Source: Rhizobium viscosum (GTDB lineage Bacteria > Pseudomonadota > Alphaproteobacteria > Rhizobiales > Rhizobiaceae). Taken from it: a stretch of DNA of 64,000 nucleotides. Below are positions 1-8,990 of this stretch, piece by piece. The DNA is taken from assembly GCF_014873945.1 (NCBI RefSeq), contig NZ_JADBEC010000001.1, forward strand, positions 806,001 to 870,000. Reading direction: 5' to 3'. Position 1 is the stretch's first letter. Each line of letters starts with the position of its first letter. Position numbers and translations under genes: made by a program. The notes beneath the pieces are model-generated. The model searched no databases. It saw nothing but the letters and a program-made list of their open reading frames with translations, and was not told the origin of the DNA.

Positions 1-101
1 CGCCCTTTCCCGGCTTTCACCTCTATTATCCAAGCCGGCGCCAGATGCCGCCACCGCTGCGCGCCTTCGTGGATTTCATCGCGCGGCAGCGGGCCGCCTA
101 A
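1..101 (+). CDS. LysR-type regulator, C-terminal fragment
   Basis: The window opens inside a reading frame (codons from base 3) that ends at TAA 99-101. The visible 32 residues include FHLYYPSRRQMPPPLRAF and then VDFIARQR. This is the typical end of a LysR-type regulator, where the last beta strand of the effector domain (LYYPSRRQMPP) is followed by a short helix. The DNA-binding half lies outside the window, so target and effector cannot be inferred. The identification rests on this short tail only. Confidence 0.6.
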   Translation, partial: PFPGFHLYYPSRRQMPPPLRAFVDFIARQRAA

Positions 102-145
102 GGGGCTCGATGCTCGGGGAACCGGCGGCAACCCTTGTGCGTTGA

Positions 146-1348
146 TTGCCGAAGCAATGGGGCTTCGGGGACATATCGCACATGGGAATCGCCAACGGCA
201 TCCGGAAACAGGCAAACAAGATCCGCCTCGGCGAACGCCATACCAGTGCATGGGCACGAACGCTTCAGGAAGCCGCCGAGGAACTTCCGCCTGCACCGAT
301 GCGTCGCGTCGAGAAGGACGGGCTCGATGTCAGCATGGCCTGGGCCATCATCGGCATCTTCGGCATCCTCGGGCTTGCCGCCGTCTATATGATGTCGCTG
401 ATCCTGATCCCGATCACGCTCGCTGTGGTCGTCGGCATGATCCTCGGCATGGCGGCAGAAAAGCTTTCAAAGCTCGGCGTGCCGCGGCTTGCCAATGCGG
501 CACTCCTTTCCTTCGCTGTCGCGCTCGTCATCATCCTGCTGATCAATTCGCTTGCCGGTCCCCTGACGACGCTTGCCAATGAAGCGCCTGGTTTCATCGA
601 GCGCACAACCCAACGCATCATGCCCTATCTGGAGCGGATCGAATGGCTGCACATCACGCCCGCCACCTTCCAGGGCGGGCCTATGTCCATCGATGCGCTG
701 CTCGAAAACACCGGAAACGTACTGCATGTCGTAACGACCAACCTGACGCCGGCGCTGGTGCAGGGGCTGATCTTCTTTGCGGCGCTGCTGCTCTTTCTGG
801 CGAGCCGCGTGAGCCTGCGCAGGACGATCATCATGACCTTCCGCGAACGTGCGCAGCGGCTGGCGGCGATCCGGGTCATCAATGCCGTGGAACAGGCGCT
901 TGGCTTCTATTTCGCGACGGCCTCGCTGATCTATGTGGCTCTCGGCATCGTGATGACTGTCATCGCCTATGCGGGCGGGCTCTCCATGCCCGTCCTCTGG
1001 GGCTTCTTCGCCTTTCTTTCGAGCTTCATTCCCTATCTCGGCATAACGATGATGACCCTTGCGGTCGCCATTGCCGGCATCATCGCCCATGACGGCGTCA
1101 TTATCGGCCTTATGCCGGCTGCAGCCTTCTTCACTGTTCACCTTGTGATGGAGAACCTGATTTTCCCCGCTGTCATGGGCAGGCGCCTGGAGATCAACCC
1201 GTTCATCGTCTTCCTGGCGATCATCTTCTGGACATGGATGTGGGGAGCGGTGGGCGCGATGCTGGCCTTGCCGCTTTCGCTCATCGTCATGACCATCATC
1301 GAGGAACTGGTGATCGAGGAAAGACCGCAGCCGCAACTGCCGAAGTAA
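146..1348 (+). CDS. AI-2E family transporter (PerM/UPF0118 permease)
   Basis: A 400-residue integral membrane protein of the PerM/YdiK/AI-2E exporter family. Two hydrophobic helices near residues 65-110 are followed by a soluble stretch. The C-terminal bundle carries the family hallmark around FLSSFIPYLGI and a long helix region ending FWTWMWGAVGAMLALPLSL. Family members export small molecules or act as Na+/H+ antiporters; the substrate here is unknown. Translation may instead begin at ATG 182, which gives 388 aa and has GGGG about 11 nt upstream. The N-terminal 60 residues are polar and probably cytoplasmic. The gene is followed 24 nt later by the FAD oxidoreductase on the same strand. Confidence 0.85.
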   Translation: MPKQWGFGDISHMGIANGIRKQANKIRLGERHTSAWARTLQEAAEELPPAPMRRVEKDGLDVSMAWAIIGIFGILGLAAVYMMSLILIPITLAVVVGMILGMAAEKLSKLGVPRLANAALLSFAVALVIILLINSLAGPLTTLANEAPGFIERTTQRIMPYLERIEWLHITPATFQGGPMSIDALLENTGNVLHVVTTNLTPALVQGLIFFAALLLFLASRVSLRRTIIMTFRERAQRLAAIRVINAVEQALGFYFATASLIYVALGIVMTVIAYAGGLSMPVLWGFFAFLSSFIPYLGITMMTLAVAIAGIIAHDGVIIGLMPAAAFFTVHLVMENLIFPAVMGRRLEINPFIVFLAIIFWTWMWGAVGAMLALPLSLIVMTIIEELVIEERPQPQLPK

Positions 1349-1372
1349 CCGATAGCGACCGGAGACAAGCCC

Positions 1373-2665
1373 GTGGCATCCGACTTGCATCTCAACGAAG
1401 CCACCCACGATGAACTCGTAGGCGGCTGCTCGCTCTGGGGCAGGAACAGCGTGCGACCGGCCTATCAGCCGCTCGAACAGAGCTTCAAGACCGATATCGC
1501 CATCATCGGCGGGGGGATAACCGGTGCGCTTGCCGCCGAACATCTGACGGCGCGCGGCTTTTCGGTCGTCGTCATCGACCGCGAGCAGCCGGGGTTCGGC
1601 AGCACCGCGGCAAGCACGGCCATGCTGCAATGGGAGATCGACCGCACGCTCGGTGAGCTGGAAACCCTCTACGGCTTCGAGCGGGCGGCCGGCATTTATC
1701 GCCGCAGTGCTGCCTGTGTCGCGGGGCTTGCCAAGCTGATTGCCGCCCACGGGATTACCTGCGGTTTCCAGCCCCGCAACACGCTCTACTTCGCCAATAA
1801 TCATGAGGGTGCGCGCGAACTGATGGAGGAACGACAGCTTCGCCGCCGGGCGGGACTGCCGGGCCATTATCTCGAACATCCCGATCTCCTTACCCAATAT
1901 GAATTCGACCGCGATGCGGCGATCCGCTCGCCGGGTTCGGCGGAGGCCGACCCGCTGCTGCTCACCCGGGCCCTGCTGCAGATTGCCTTTTCGCGCGGTG
2001 CGCAGTTGATCAATGCCTCGGTGACCGGGCTTCACAGCGAAGGCGGACATGTGACGGCTGAGACGAACGGCGCCCATGTGATCGAAGCGCGGCACGTGGT
2101 GCTGGCGACCGGCTATTCCATGCCCGGCCTCGATATGCCGAAGCTGCATCACACCAGTTCCAGCTGGGCGCTCGCCACCGTGCCGCAGAAGCCTGATGAT
2201 CTCTGGCGCGACGGCATGCTGCTCTGGGAAGACAGCCATCCCTATCTCTACGTGCGCACCACCACCGACAACCGTATCATCGCCGGCGGCGAGGACGACG
2301 ACACCACCGATCCCGAAGAGCGCGACCGCAAGCTGCCGGGAAAGGTCATGGCGATCCGGGAGAAACTGAAGCGGCTGTGGCCGAAGGCGGATACGCGTGT
2401 GGAGCACGCCTGGTGCGGCACATTCGGCGAGACGGCGGACGGACTGCCGCTGATCGGCCCGCTGCCTGGCATGAGCGGCGTCTATGCCGCCTATGGTTAT
2501 GGCGGCAACGGCATCACCTTCTCCTACCTCGCCGCGCAGATGATTGGGGCAATGCTCGCCGGCATGTATCGCGACTGGTTCGAGGACTTCGCCCTCGACA
2601 GGGATGCGCCGACTGTGCGGAGTTTCGCGGCGGATTGGATGCGGACCGGAGACGAACTGAGATAA
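1373..2665 (+). CDS. FAD-dependent oxidoreductase (DadA/glycine oxidase type)
   Basis: A 430-residue flavoprotein of the DAO superfamily. The N-terminal Rossmann fold DIAIIGGGITGALAAEHL binds the ADP of FAD. The C-terminal FGETADGLPLIGPLPG and YGYGGNGITFS blocks are the second FAD-contacting region typical of D-amino-acid/amine oxidases. It probably oxidises a small amino acid or secondary amine; the substrate is not predictable. The start is GTG 1373, chosen because GGAG (1361-1364) sits at good spacing. It lies 24 nt after the AI-2E permease and may be cotranscribed. No twin-arginine or lipid signal is present, so the enzyme should be cytoplasmic. Confidence 0.9.
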   Translation: MASDLHLNEATHDELVGGCSLWGRNSVRPAYQPLEQSFKTDIAIIGGGITGALAAEHLTARGFSVVVIDREQPGFGSTAASTAMLQWEIDRTLGELETLYGFERAAGIYRRSAACVAGLAKLIAAHGITCGFQPRNTLYFANNHEGARELMEERQLRRRAGLPGHYLEHPDLLTQYEFDRDAAIRSPGSAEADPLLLTRALLQIAFSRGAQLINASVTGLHSEGGHVTAETNGAHVIEARHVVLATGYSMPGLDMPKLHHTSSSWALATVPQKPDDLWRDGMLLWEDSHPYLYVRTTTDNRIIAGGEDDDTTDPEERDRKLPGKVMAIREKLKRLWPKADTRVEHAWCGTFGETADGLPLIGPLPGMSGVYAAYGYGGNGITFSYLAAQMIGAMLAGMYRDWFEDFALDRDAPTVRSFAADWMRTGDELR

Positions 2666-2701
2666 GCTCCAAAACCACTGCACCGTCTTGCCGGAATTGC
2701 T

Positions 2702-3484
2702 CTATTCCGTCGTTTTGTCGTCGCCCGTATCGGCAACGTCCTGCAGTCGGACGAATTCCGTGCCCTTGGCCTTGAGATCGACGAGCGCTCTGGCGACACC
2801 CTCGCCGGCCGCATGGGTCGGCTGGTTGATGTGGGAGATGACGACGTCGCCATCCTTGGCCGAGGAAATGCGCTTTTCGGTAACCGCGGCACCGAGCAGC
2901 GAGCCGCCGTCGCCATTCACGGAATAGCCGGCAATGCGGTAGCCCATCGCGCGGATCTGGCCGATGGCCGAGAGATCATATTTGGCGGTCGAGCCACGGA
3001 ACCAGCGGGGCGCCGGAATGCCCGACGCAACCATGGCGGCGGCACCGCCCTCCACCTCCTGCCTGACGGCATCGGGCGAGCCGGCGGATGCGATGCCATA
3101 GACGAGCACCGGCTTGTCGATTGCCGGGATATGCTTCTCGCCGTGATTTTCCAGTTCGAAAAGGTCGGGATTCTGCAGAAAAACGGCAACCGCCTTCGGA
3201 TTGCGCTTCAGCCAACGGGCGGTGACGAAGATCGTCGCCGGGATGCGCTCGTTGACGAGCGTGGAGAGGATGCGCTCATCGGCCTCGCCCATGCAGGCAT
3301 CGAAGGTCAGCGCAATGCGGGCATGACCTGATATGTTGGAGCGAGCAATGTGCAGATGAGGCTCAACGAGCTTCGGGCCGGCTGCCACCGGTGAGTGGGC
3401 GGTCACGGCAGGGGCAAGCGTTTCGGCGGCGGATGCCGACGAGGCAGCCAGGAGCAGCGCAGAACCAAGAAGAAAGAGTTTCAT
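2702..3484 (-). CDS. Secreted polysaccharide deacetylase (NodB-fold)
   Basis: 260 residues starting with a Sec signal peptide (MKLFLLGSALLLAASSASAA). The NodB homology domain begins at ARIALTFDACMGEADERIL. The canonical TFDDG metal motif is replaced by TFDACMG, a variant seen in a recognised subgroup with the ALTFDAC signature, so the protein need not be inactive. A later block FELENHGEKHIPAI supplies the His motif. It probably acts in the periplasm on an acylated polysaccharide or peptidoglycan-like substrate; the true substrate is unknown. It is convergent with the FAD oxidoreductase (36 nt gap). Confidence 0.88.
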   Translation of the reverse strand: MKLFLLGSALLLAASSASAAETLAPAVTAHSPVAAGPKLVEPHLHIARSNISGHARIALTFDACMGEADERILSTLVNERIPATIFVTARWLKRNPKAVAVFLQNPDLFELENHGEKHIPAIDKPVLVYGIASAGSPDAVRQEVEGGAAAMVASGIPAPRWFRGSTAKYDLSAIGQIRAMGYRIAGYSVNGDGGSLLGAAVTEKRISSAKDGDVVISHINQPTHAAGEGVARALVDLKAKGTEFVRLQDVADTGDDKTTE

Positions 3485-3590
3485 GAAGAATCAGATTCAG
3501 TTGATGTTTTAGTCAGTATTAAAACAAAGAAATGAAGCGGGCTATGTGGCCTGATGCCGCCCAGCGCGAACGGCTCATGTCTCAATCTGT

Positions 3591-3620
3591 CCGCATTCCT
3601 GTGCGTGTCACGGAATGCGG
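3591..3620 (-). terminator. Hairpin downstream of the DUF930 gene
   Basis: Perfect 9-bp inverted repeat CCGCATTCC / GGAATGCGG with a 12-nt loop, just after the stop of the minus-strand DUF930 gene. There is no strong T tract, so it may be only a weak terminator or an mRNA 3' stabiliser. Confidence 0.35.
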
Positions 3621-3636
3621 GAGAGAGGTCGAGGAC

Positions 3637-4029
3637 TCAATCGTAGAGATAATATTTGGTCCACTTATCCTTCGGCACCTTGTCACCGATCTTGTACTGC
3701 AGGTCGCGCACATTGATGTGCTGCGGGCCGGTAATGCAGGTGTAGGAAAGGTGATACCAATCGCCCTTGCTGCGGAAGACGGCGCCGGGGGCTTCGAGGC
3801 GGTCGTCGCTCGGGATCGGGTCCTTGAATGTGTACGCGATGACCTTATCCGGCCGGAAGCCTGTGCCGTCCTTGTTGATGCGGCTCATGGCTTCGGTATC
3901 GCAGCTCTGCTCGAGGCGGGTGGCCGGATCCAGTTTTTCGAGCTGCTTCTTGATGGCGGGATCGACAGCAAGGGCGGACGAGGCGGCAAGGCCTGCAAGC
4001 GACACAAACAGGACCAGACGTTTCGACAT
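3637..4029 (-). CDS. DUF930 secreted protein
   Basis: 130 residues with a Sec signal peptide (MSKRLVLFVSLAGLAASSALA). The mature part contains LEQSCDTEAMSRI and YHLSYTCITGPQHINV, matching the rhizobial DUF930 family of short periplasmic proteins. Two conserved cysteines (SCDTEA and YTCITG) could form a disulfide. Function is unknown. The gene is monocistronic, lies 152 nt upstream (in minus-strand sense) of the polysaccharide deacetylase gene, and is divergent from oligopeptidase B. Confidence 0.85.
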   Translation of the reverse strand: MSKRLVLFVSLAGLAASSALAVDPAIKKQLEKLDPATRLEQSCDTEAMSRINKDGTGFRPDKVIAYTFKDPIPSDDRLEAPGAVFRSKGDWYHLSYTCITGPQHINVRDLQYKIGDKVPKDKWTKYYLYD

Positions 4030-4262
4030 TACGGAGAAACCTTTACTGTTATGTATTCGTCATAATGCCGCCGGACACTTGCCGGAGGCCCGATGCGGGT
4101 GCAATTTTCGCGCAGCGCTAGCGGACATTCTTAAACAATGTGGTGACATCAAGGCAACGCGCCGGCCAATTTGTCTCAATAAGGTTCACCGGCCGACGCT
4201 TGATCCTGACCTGCAGCACCTCTATCTCTTGCCCACCGATACCGCCCTTTACGGAGCTTTCC

Positions 4263-6371
4263 TTGACCGCTTTCAAGAACCTGCCCGCCCCGCCCGCCGC
4301 TGAAAAAAGACCCGTCTCCGACACGCGCCACGGCATAACGCGCACCGACGATTATGCCTGGCTGCGGGCCGACAACTGGCAGGCCATGTTCAAGGATCCC
4401 TCCATCCTCGACCCGGATATCCGCGCCCATCTGGAAGCCGAAAACGGCTACATGAACGCGGCCATGGAAGACACCAAGCCGCTGCAGAAGGCGCTATTTG
4501 CCGAAATGCGCGGCCGCATCAAGGAAGACGACAGCTCGGTGCCGATGAAGGATGGTCCTCACGCCTACGGCACGTCCTTTGTCACCGGCGGCGAGCAGCC
4601 GCGCTATTTCCGCATTCCGCGCGATGGCGACGTCAAGGACGAGACGATCCGCACCATCCTTCTCGACGGCGACAAGGAAGCCGCCGGCAAGGCTTATTTC
4701 CGGCTCGCCGGCCTCGACCATTGCACGGACCACAGCCGCGGCATCTGGGGCTATGACGACAAGGGCTCGGAATTCTTCACGCTCAGGGTTCGCGATCTTT
4801 CGAGCCTCGAAGACCTGTCCGACGTGATCGAGAATACCGGTGGCGGCGGGGTCTGGGCGCCCGACGGGAAGAGCTTCTTCTATTCGGCGCTCGACGAGAA
4901 CCACCGCCCGTCGAAGGTTTTCCACCATATCCTCGGCACGCCGCAGAGCGAAGACCGGCTGGTTTACGAGGAGGCGGATGCCGGCTTCTTCATGGGCGTC
5001 GGCGGCTCGCTGCTCGACGACTTCATTTACATCGACATCCATGACCACGAGACGAGCGAATATCGCCTCTTGTCGACGAAGGACCTGAACGCCGAGCCGA
5101 AGCTGGTGGCGGTGCGCGAAGAAGGCATCGAATATTCGCTGACGGAAGGCGGCGACGTCTTCTACATTCTCACCAATGACGGCGGCGCCAAGGATTTCAA
5201 GATCATGGAAACGCCCGTTGACAAGCCGGGCAAGGAGAACTGGCGCGAGGTCGTGCCGCACAAGCCGGGCACTCTGATCATCAGCCACATGGCATATGCC
5301 CGCCACCTCCTGTGGCTCGAGCGCAAGGACGGCCTGCCGCAGATCATGATCCGCGACCGCCGCAGCGGCGAAGAACATGCAATCGCCTTCGACGAAGAAG
5401 CCTATTCGCTCGGCCTTTCGGGTGCCGCCGAATATGACACTGACGTCATCCGCTTCTCCTATTCCTCGATGACGACGCCCTCGCAGCTCTACGACTACAA
5501 TATGGTCACTCGCGAGCGCACGCTCTTGAAGACCCAGGAAGTGCCTTCAGGTCATAACCCTGACGACTATGTCACCCGCCGCGTCTTCGCGCCGGCATGG
5601 GACGGCGAAAAGGTACCGGTGACCCTGCTCTATCGCAAGGATATGCCGCTCGATGGTTCCGCGCCCTGCCTGCTCTACGGCTACGGCGCCTATGGCATCA
5701 CCATTCCGGCCGGCTTCAACACCAATTGCCTGTCGCTCGCCGATCGCGGCTTCGTCTATGCCATCGCCCATATCCGCGGCGGCAAGGACAAGGGCTTTGC
5801 CTGGTACGAAGACGGCAAGATGGACAAGAAGACGAACACCTTCAAGGACTTCATCGCTGCCGCTGACTATCTGAATCAGCAGAAGTTCACATCCTACGCG
5901 AACATTATCGCCGAGGGCGGGTCTGCCGGCGGCATGCTGATGGGCGCTGTCGCCAACATGGCGCCGGAGAAATTCGCCGGCCTCATCGCCGCCGTTCCCT
6001 TCGTCGACGTCCTGAACACCATGCTCGACGATACGCTGCCGCTCACTCCGCCGGAATGGCCGGAATGGGGCAACCCGATCGAAAGCCGCGAAGAATACGA
6101 GCAGATTGCCGCCTATTCGCCCTATGACAATGTCGGCGCGAAACCCTACCCGCCGATCCTGGCGCTTGGCGGCCTGACGGACCCGCGCGTCACCTATTGG
6201 GAGCCGGCGAAGTGGGTCGCAAAGCTGCGCGACAAGACGACGGGTGCCGCGCCCATCCTGCTCAAGACCAACATGGACGCCGGCCATGGCGGTGCTTCCG
6301 GCCGTTTCCAGCGGCTGGAAGAGATCGCATTCGAATATGCATTTGCGATCAAGGTAGCGGGCAAGATGTGA
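4263..6371 (+). CDS. ptrB: Oligopeptidase B (prolyl oligopeptidase family S9A)
   Basis: A 702-residue cytosolic serine peptidase that cleaves after basic residues in short peptides. The N-terminal beta-propeller (about 70-410) gates a C-terminal alpha/beta hydrolase domain. The catalytic triad is visible as Ser554 (GGSAGGM), Asp640 (LTDPRV) and His675 (GHGGASG). The start is set at TTG 4263: GGAG (4253-4256) lies 6 nt upstream, and the resulting length matches the family. The frame is open further upstream to 4140, but that extension looks non-coding (LILTCSTSISCPPIPP). It reads alone, divergent from DUF930, and ends beside the large palindromic repeat. Confidence 0.93.
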   Translation: MTAFKNLPAPPAAEKRPVSDTRHGITRTDDYAWLRADNWQAMFKDPSILDPDIRAHLEAENGYMNAAMEDTKPLQKALFAEMRGRIKEDDSSVPMKDGPHAYGTSFVTGGEQPRYFRIPRDGDVKDETIRTILLDGDKEAAGKAYFRLAGLDHCTDHSRGIWGYDDKGSEFFTLRVRDLSSLEDLSDVIENTGGGGVWAPDGKSFFYSALDENHRPSKVFHHILGTPQSEDRLVYEEADAGFFMGVGGSLLDDFIYIDIHDHETSEYRLLSTKDLNAEPKLVAVREEGIEYSLTEGGDVFYILTNDGGAKDFKIMETPVDKPGKENWREVVPHKPGTLIISHMAYARHLLWLERKDGLPQIMIRDRRSGEEHAIAFDEEAYSLGLSGAAEYDTDVIRFSYSSMTTPSQLYDYNMVTRERTLLKTQEVPSGHNPDDYVTRRVFAPAWDGEKVPVTLLYRKDMPLDGSAPCLLYGYGAYGITIPAGFNTNCLSLADRGFVYAIAHIRGGKDKGFAWYEDGKMDKKTNTFKDFIAAADYLNQQKFTSYANIIAEGGSAGGMLMGAVANMAPEKFAGLIAAVPFVDVLNTMLDDTLPLTPPEWPEWGNPIESREEYEQIAAYSPYDNVGAKPYPPILALGGLTDPRVTYWEPAKWVAKLRDKTTGAAPILLKTNMDAGHGGASGRFQRLEEIAFEYAFAIKVAGKM

Positions 6372-6380
6372 GAGGTTAGG

Positions 6381-6580
6381 GTGCACCGTGTTGCACCCCC
6401 TCTGCCCTGCCGGGCATCTCCCCCACAGGTGGGGAGATCACAAGTGGCCAAACCCTTCGTGCCCGTCTAACGTTTCGCCGTGCTGAAACGTGAGCTGTTG
6501 GGCAAGTCGGTGCGCCCAGCCAATCTCCCTCCTTGTGGGGGAGATGCCCGGCAGGGCAGAGGGGGGTGCCACACGGCACA
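6381..6580. repeat. RIME1-like palindromic intergenic element
   Basis: A roughly 200-bp imperfect palindrome fills the gap after ptrB. The left arm (6381-6440) contains CCCTCTGCCCTGCCGGGC then ATCTCCCCCACA. The right arm (6520-6580) is its near-exact reverse complement. The centre is a perfect stem ACGTTTC / GAAACGT with an 8-nt loop (about 6470-6491). Content and architecture match the Rhizobium-specific intergenic mosaic element RIME1. It can fold into a large mRNA hairpin and may protect or terminate the ptrB transcript. Confidence 0.8.
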
Positions 6581-6601
6581 TGCTCCAAGAGGGAGAGAGA
6601 A

Positions 6602-7123
6602 ATGCCCGTCTACATTGCCCTGCTGCGCGCCGTGAACGTCGGCGGCACCGGTTCGCTGCCGATGGCCGAGCTGAAGGCGATATGCGAAAGCCTCGGCTTT
6701 ACGGATGTGAAGACCTACATCCAGAGCGGCAACGTCCTGTTCCGCTCGGATGATGCCGAAAAGGTGGTCGAGGAGAAGCTCGACGAAGCGTTGGGCAAGA
6801 AGATGGGCAAGCGACCAGGCGTGATGGTGCGCAGCCGCAAGGAGCTTGACAGCATCATCGCCCACGCGCCCTTCCCCGAGGCCAAGCCAAATTTTCTGCT
6901 GGTGTATTTCTTGCCCGAGACAGCGCCCAAGGATGCCTTGGACAAGATGATGGCGCCCGACGGCGAGGAAGCGAAACTCGCAGGGCGCGAGATCTATGTG
7001 CACTATCCTATCGGCTCCGGCCGATCGAAGCTGAAGCTGCCGGCATTGAAGGCGGGCACCTCCCGCAATCTCAACACCGTGCGCAAGCTCGCCGGCCTGG
7101 CGGCTGAGCTGGAAGACCGTTAA
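6602..7123 (+). CDS. DUF1697 protein
   Basis: 173 residues matching DUF1697: the N-terminal signature YIALLRAVNVGGTGSLPMAE is followed by YIQSGNVLFRS. Family members have two ferredoxin-like subdomains. Function is not established. The start is ATG 6602, preceded by a GAGGGAGAGAG Shine-Dalgarno region. The frame extends upstream to 6533 but would run into the palindromic repeat. The stop lies 2 nt from the stop of the convergent TetR gene. Confidence 0.9.
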   Translation: MPVYIALLRAVNVGGTGSLPMAELKAICESLGFTDVKTYIQSGNVLFRSDDAEKVVEEKLDEALGKKMGKRPGVMVRSRKELDSIIAHAPFPEAKPNFLLVYFLPETAPKDALDKMMAPDGEEAKLAGREIYVHYPIGSGRSKLKLPALKAGTSRNLNTVRKLAGLAAELEDR

Positions 7124-7125
7124 AT

Positions 7126-7806
7126 CTAAAGCTGTCCGCCACTCCTCACCGCGCCATAGATGTGGTCGTGCCTGACGGCAACGAGCGGCGACTCGATGGC
7201 AGGCAGGAAGAGCATCCTCACGAAGGTGCGCAGCATCAGCACCTGTTCGGCGAGCGTATTCGGCTCCTTCAGCGTTTTTGAGAGAACGATGCCGCCTTCC
7301 AGCACCGAAGAGACCATATCGGCGAGCTGGTCGACGTCCACGGGCTCGCGCGGCGAATAGACTTCCATGATCTCGCGGAACATGCGGCCGAAGCGGCGGC
7401 GCCAGGCGAGGACGGCATTGCGGTTGGTCTCCTGTATTTCGCGATCGAAGAGCCGCTCGTAATAGCAGACAGTCGCCACGAGGCAGCCCGGATGCCCGTT
7501 TGGCAGGTCGGCCACCAGTTCGGAAAGCAGCTTCAAGCCCAGCAGAAAGGATTGCAGCGGATCGTCCATCAGATCGCGCGCGCGGCTGAAGATCTCGTCA
7601 TAGATGCGTTCGTCGTTCTCGATGTAGCGGTTGAGCAGCGCTTTTGCGAGCTCGTTCTTGTCCTTGAAGTGGTAAAAGAAGCCGCTCTTGGTAATGCCTG
7701 TTTCGACGATCAGTTCCTCAATGGAGGTGCCGCCGAAACCCTTCTGCAAGACCGCTGCTTCCGCCACGTCAAGAATGCGATTCCGCGTTTCCTCGCCCTT
7801 TCGCAT
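7126..7806 (-). CDS. TetR/AcrR family transcriptional repressor
   Basis: 226 residues. The N-terminal helix-turn-helix (about 8-55) reads FGGTSIEELIVETGITKSGF then FYHFKDKNELAKAL, a textbook TetR DNA-binding domain. The C-terminal ligand domain has no recognised specificity. A near-palindrome lies 10 nt upstream of the start codon, suggesting autorepression. The divergent neighbour is a homocysteine methyltransferase 218 nt away, which may or may not be a target. Confidence 0.9.
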   Translation of the reverse strand: MRKGEETRNRILDVAEAAVLQKGFGGTSIEELIVETGITKSGFFYHFKDKNELAKALLNRYIENDERIYDEIFSRARDLMDDPLQSFLLGLKLLSELVADLPNGHPGCLVATVCYYERLFDREIQETNRNAVLAWRRRFGRMFREIMEVYSPREPVDVDQLADMVSSVLEGGIVLSKTLKEPNTLAEQVLMLRTFVRMLFLPAIESPLVAVRHDHIYGAVRSGGQL

Positions 7807-7815
7807 GTTCCCCTC

Positions 7816-7832
7816 CTGTACCCGCGGTACAG
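7816..7832. promoter_or_regulatory. Candidate TetR operator
   Basis: CTGTACC CGC GGTACAG: perfect 7-bp arms around a 3-nt centre, immediately upstream of the TetR start at 7806. Position and symmetry suit an autoregulatory operator. Confidence 0.5.
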
Positions 7833-8024
7833 TTTTCTGCGCAGCAAGATCAGGCCTGGTTCCGCCCCCGGCAGCATAGGCCCATGCAAGGGATTGATTT
7901 CAATCCGCAAATTCGAAACCCGCTGTAGTATACCGCAAGTCGCCTAGTTTGGCATCAGATTAAGCGTCAGAACATCACCATCGACGGCAGCCATTGCAGG
8001 CGCCGCGACAGGAGAGGTTTCACA

Positions 8025-8972
8025 ATGGCAAAGTACAGGCATGGGCTGCCGCAGCTAAAGGGCGGCACCTTCATTAGCGATGGCGGCATGGAAACCACGA
8101 TGATCTTTCACGAAGGCATCGAGCTTCCGCATTTCGCCTCCTTCGTATTGCTGGCATCCGAGGACGGGCGGGAGCGCACGAAGAACTACTATCGCCGCTA
8201 TCTGGGTATTGCCCGGCGACACGGTACGGGCTTCGTGCTCGATACCGCCACATGGCGTGCCAATCCGGACTGGGGTCAGAAGCTCAACTACACGACCGAA
8301 GCGCTCCAAGCGGCAAACGAGCAAGCGGTCGACCTGCTCGTCGACCTGCGTGGCGTCTATGAACGGCCGGAGCAGCCGATCGTCATCAGCGGCGCGATCG
8401 GCCCGCGCGGCGACGGCTACAAGGCGGGCGTGATGAGCGCCGACGAAGCGGAGGACTACCACGCCTTTCAGATCGAGACCTTCGCCGGCACGGAGGCCGA
8501 TATGGTCGCCGCCTTCACGTTGACCAACATCGACGAGGCGATCGGCATCGCGCGCGCAGCCAAGACGCTCGGCATGCCCTGCGCCATCTCCTTCACGCTG
8601 GAGACCGACGGCAGGCTGGTGACCGGCCGCAGCCTTCAGGACGCCATCGAGACGACGGATGCGGCGACCGGCGGATCGCCGGCCTATTACATGATCAATT
8701 GCGCTCACCCGACCCATTTCGAAGGGGCGCTCGATCATGGCAGCGCCTGGGTGAAGCGCATTTCCGGCATCCGCGCCAATGCCTCGACCATGAGCCATGA
8801 GCAACTCGATAACAGCGAGGTGCTGGATGCGGGCGATCCTGCCGATCTCGGCCGGCGCTACCGCGAACTTCTTCGCCGCATGCCGCAGGTGCGCGTGCTC
8901 GGCGGCTGCTGCGGCACCGACCACAGGCACGTTGCGGCGATCTGCGAGGCCTGCCTGCCACAGGCGGCGTGA
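8025..8972 (+). CDS. Homocysteine S-methyltransferase family protein
   Basis: 315 residues of the zinc/betaine-homocysteine-type methyltransferase TIM barrel. It starts LKGGTFISDGGMETTMIFHEG and ends with GGCCGTDHRHV, the Cys-Cys zinc site that activates the thiol. The third zinc cysteine is in MINCAHPTHF. It should transfer a methyl group (for example from S-methylmethionine or a related donor) to homocysteine in the cytoplasm. The start at 8025 has AGGAGAGG upstream. No SAM riboswitch core was recognised in the 218-nt leader. A short ORF follows. Confidence 0.88.
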   Translation: MAKYRHGLPQLKGGTFISDGGMETTMIFHEGIELPHFASFVLLASEDGRERTKNYYRRYLGIARRHGTGFVLDTATWRANPDWGQKLNYTTEALQAANEQAVDLLVDLRGVYERPEQPIVISGAIGPRGDGYKAGVMSADEAEDYHAFQIETFAGTEADMVAAFTLTNIDEAIGIARAAKTLGMPCAISFTLETDGRLVTGRSLQDAIETTDAATGGSPAYYMINCAHPTHFEGALDHGSAWVKRISGIRANASTMSHEQLDNSEVLDAGDPADLGRRYRELLRRMPQVRVLGGCCGTDHRHVAAICEACLPQAA

Positions 8973-8990
8973 CGGGACGAGCAGGAGGGC

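Noticed and set aside
467..2683. 738-residue minus-strand open frame opposite the permease and FAD oxidase
   Set aside because: It is a high-GC shadow of two well-supported plus-strand genes; composition is His/Arg/Gln-rich with no domain.
7807..8024. SAM or SAH riboswitch ahead of the homocysteine methyltransferase
   Set aside because: No conserved pseudoknot or core sequence could be recognised; the TetR palindrome is the only clear structure.
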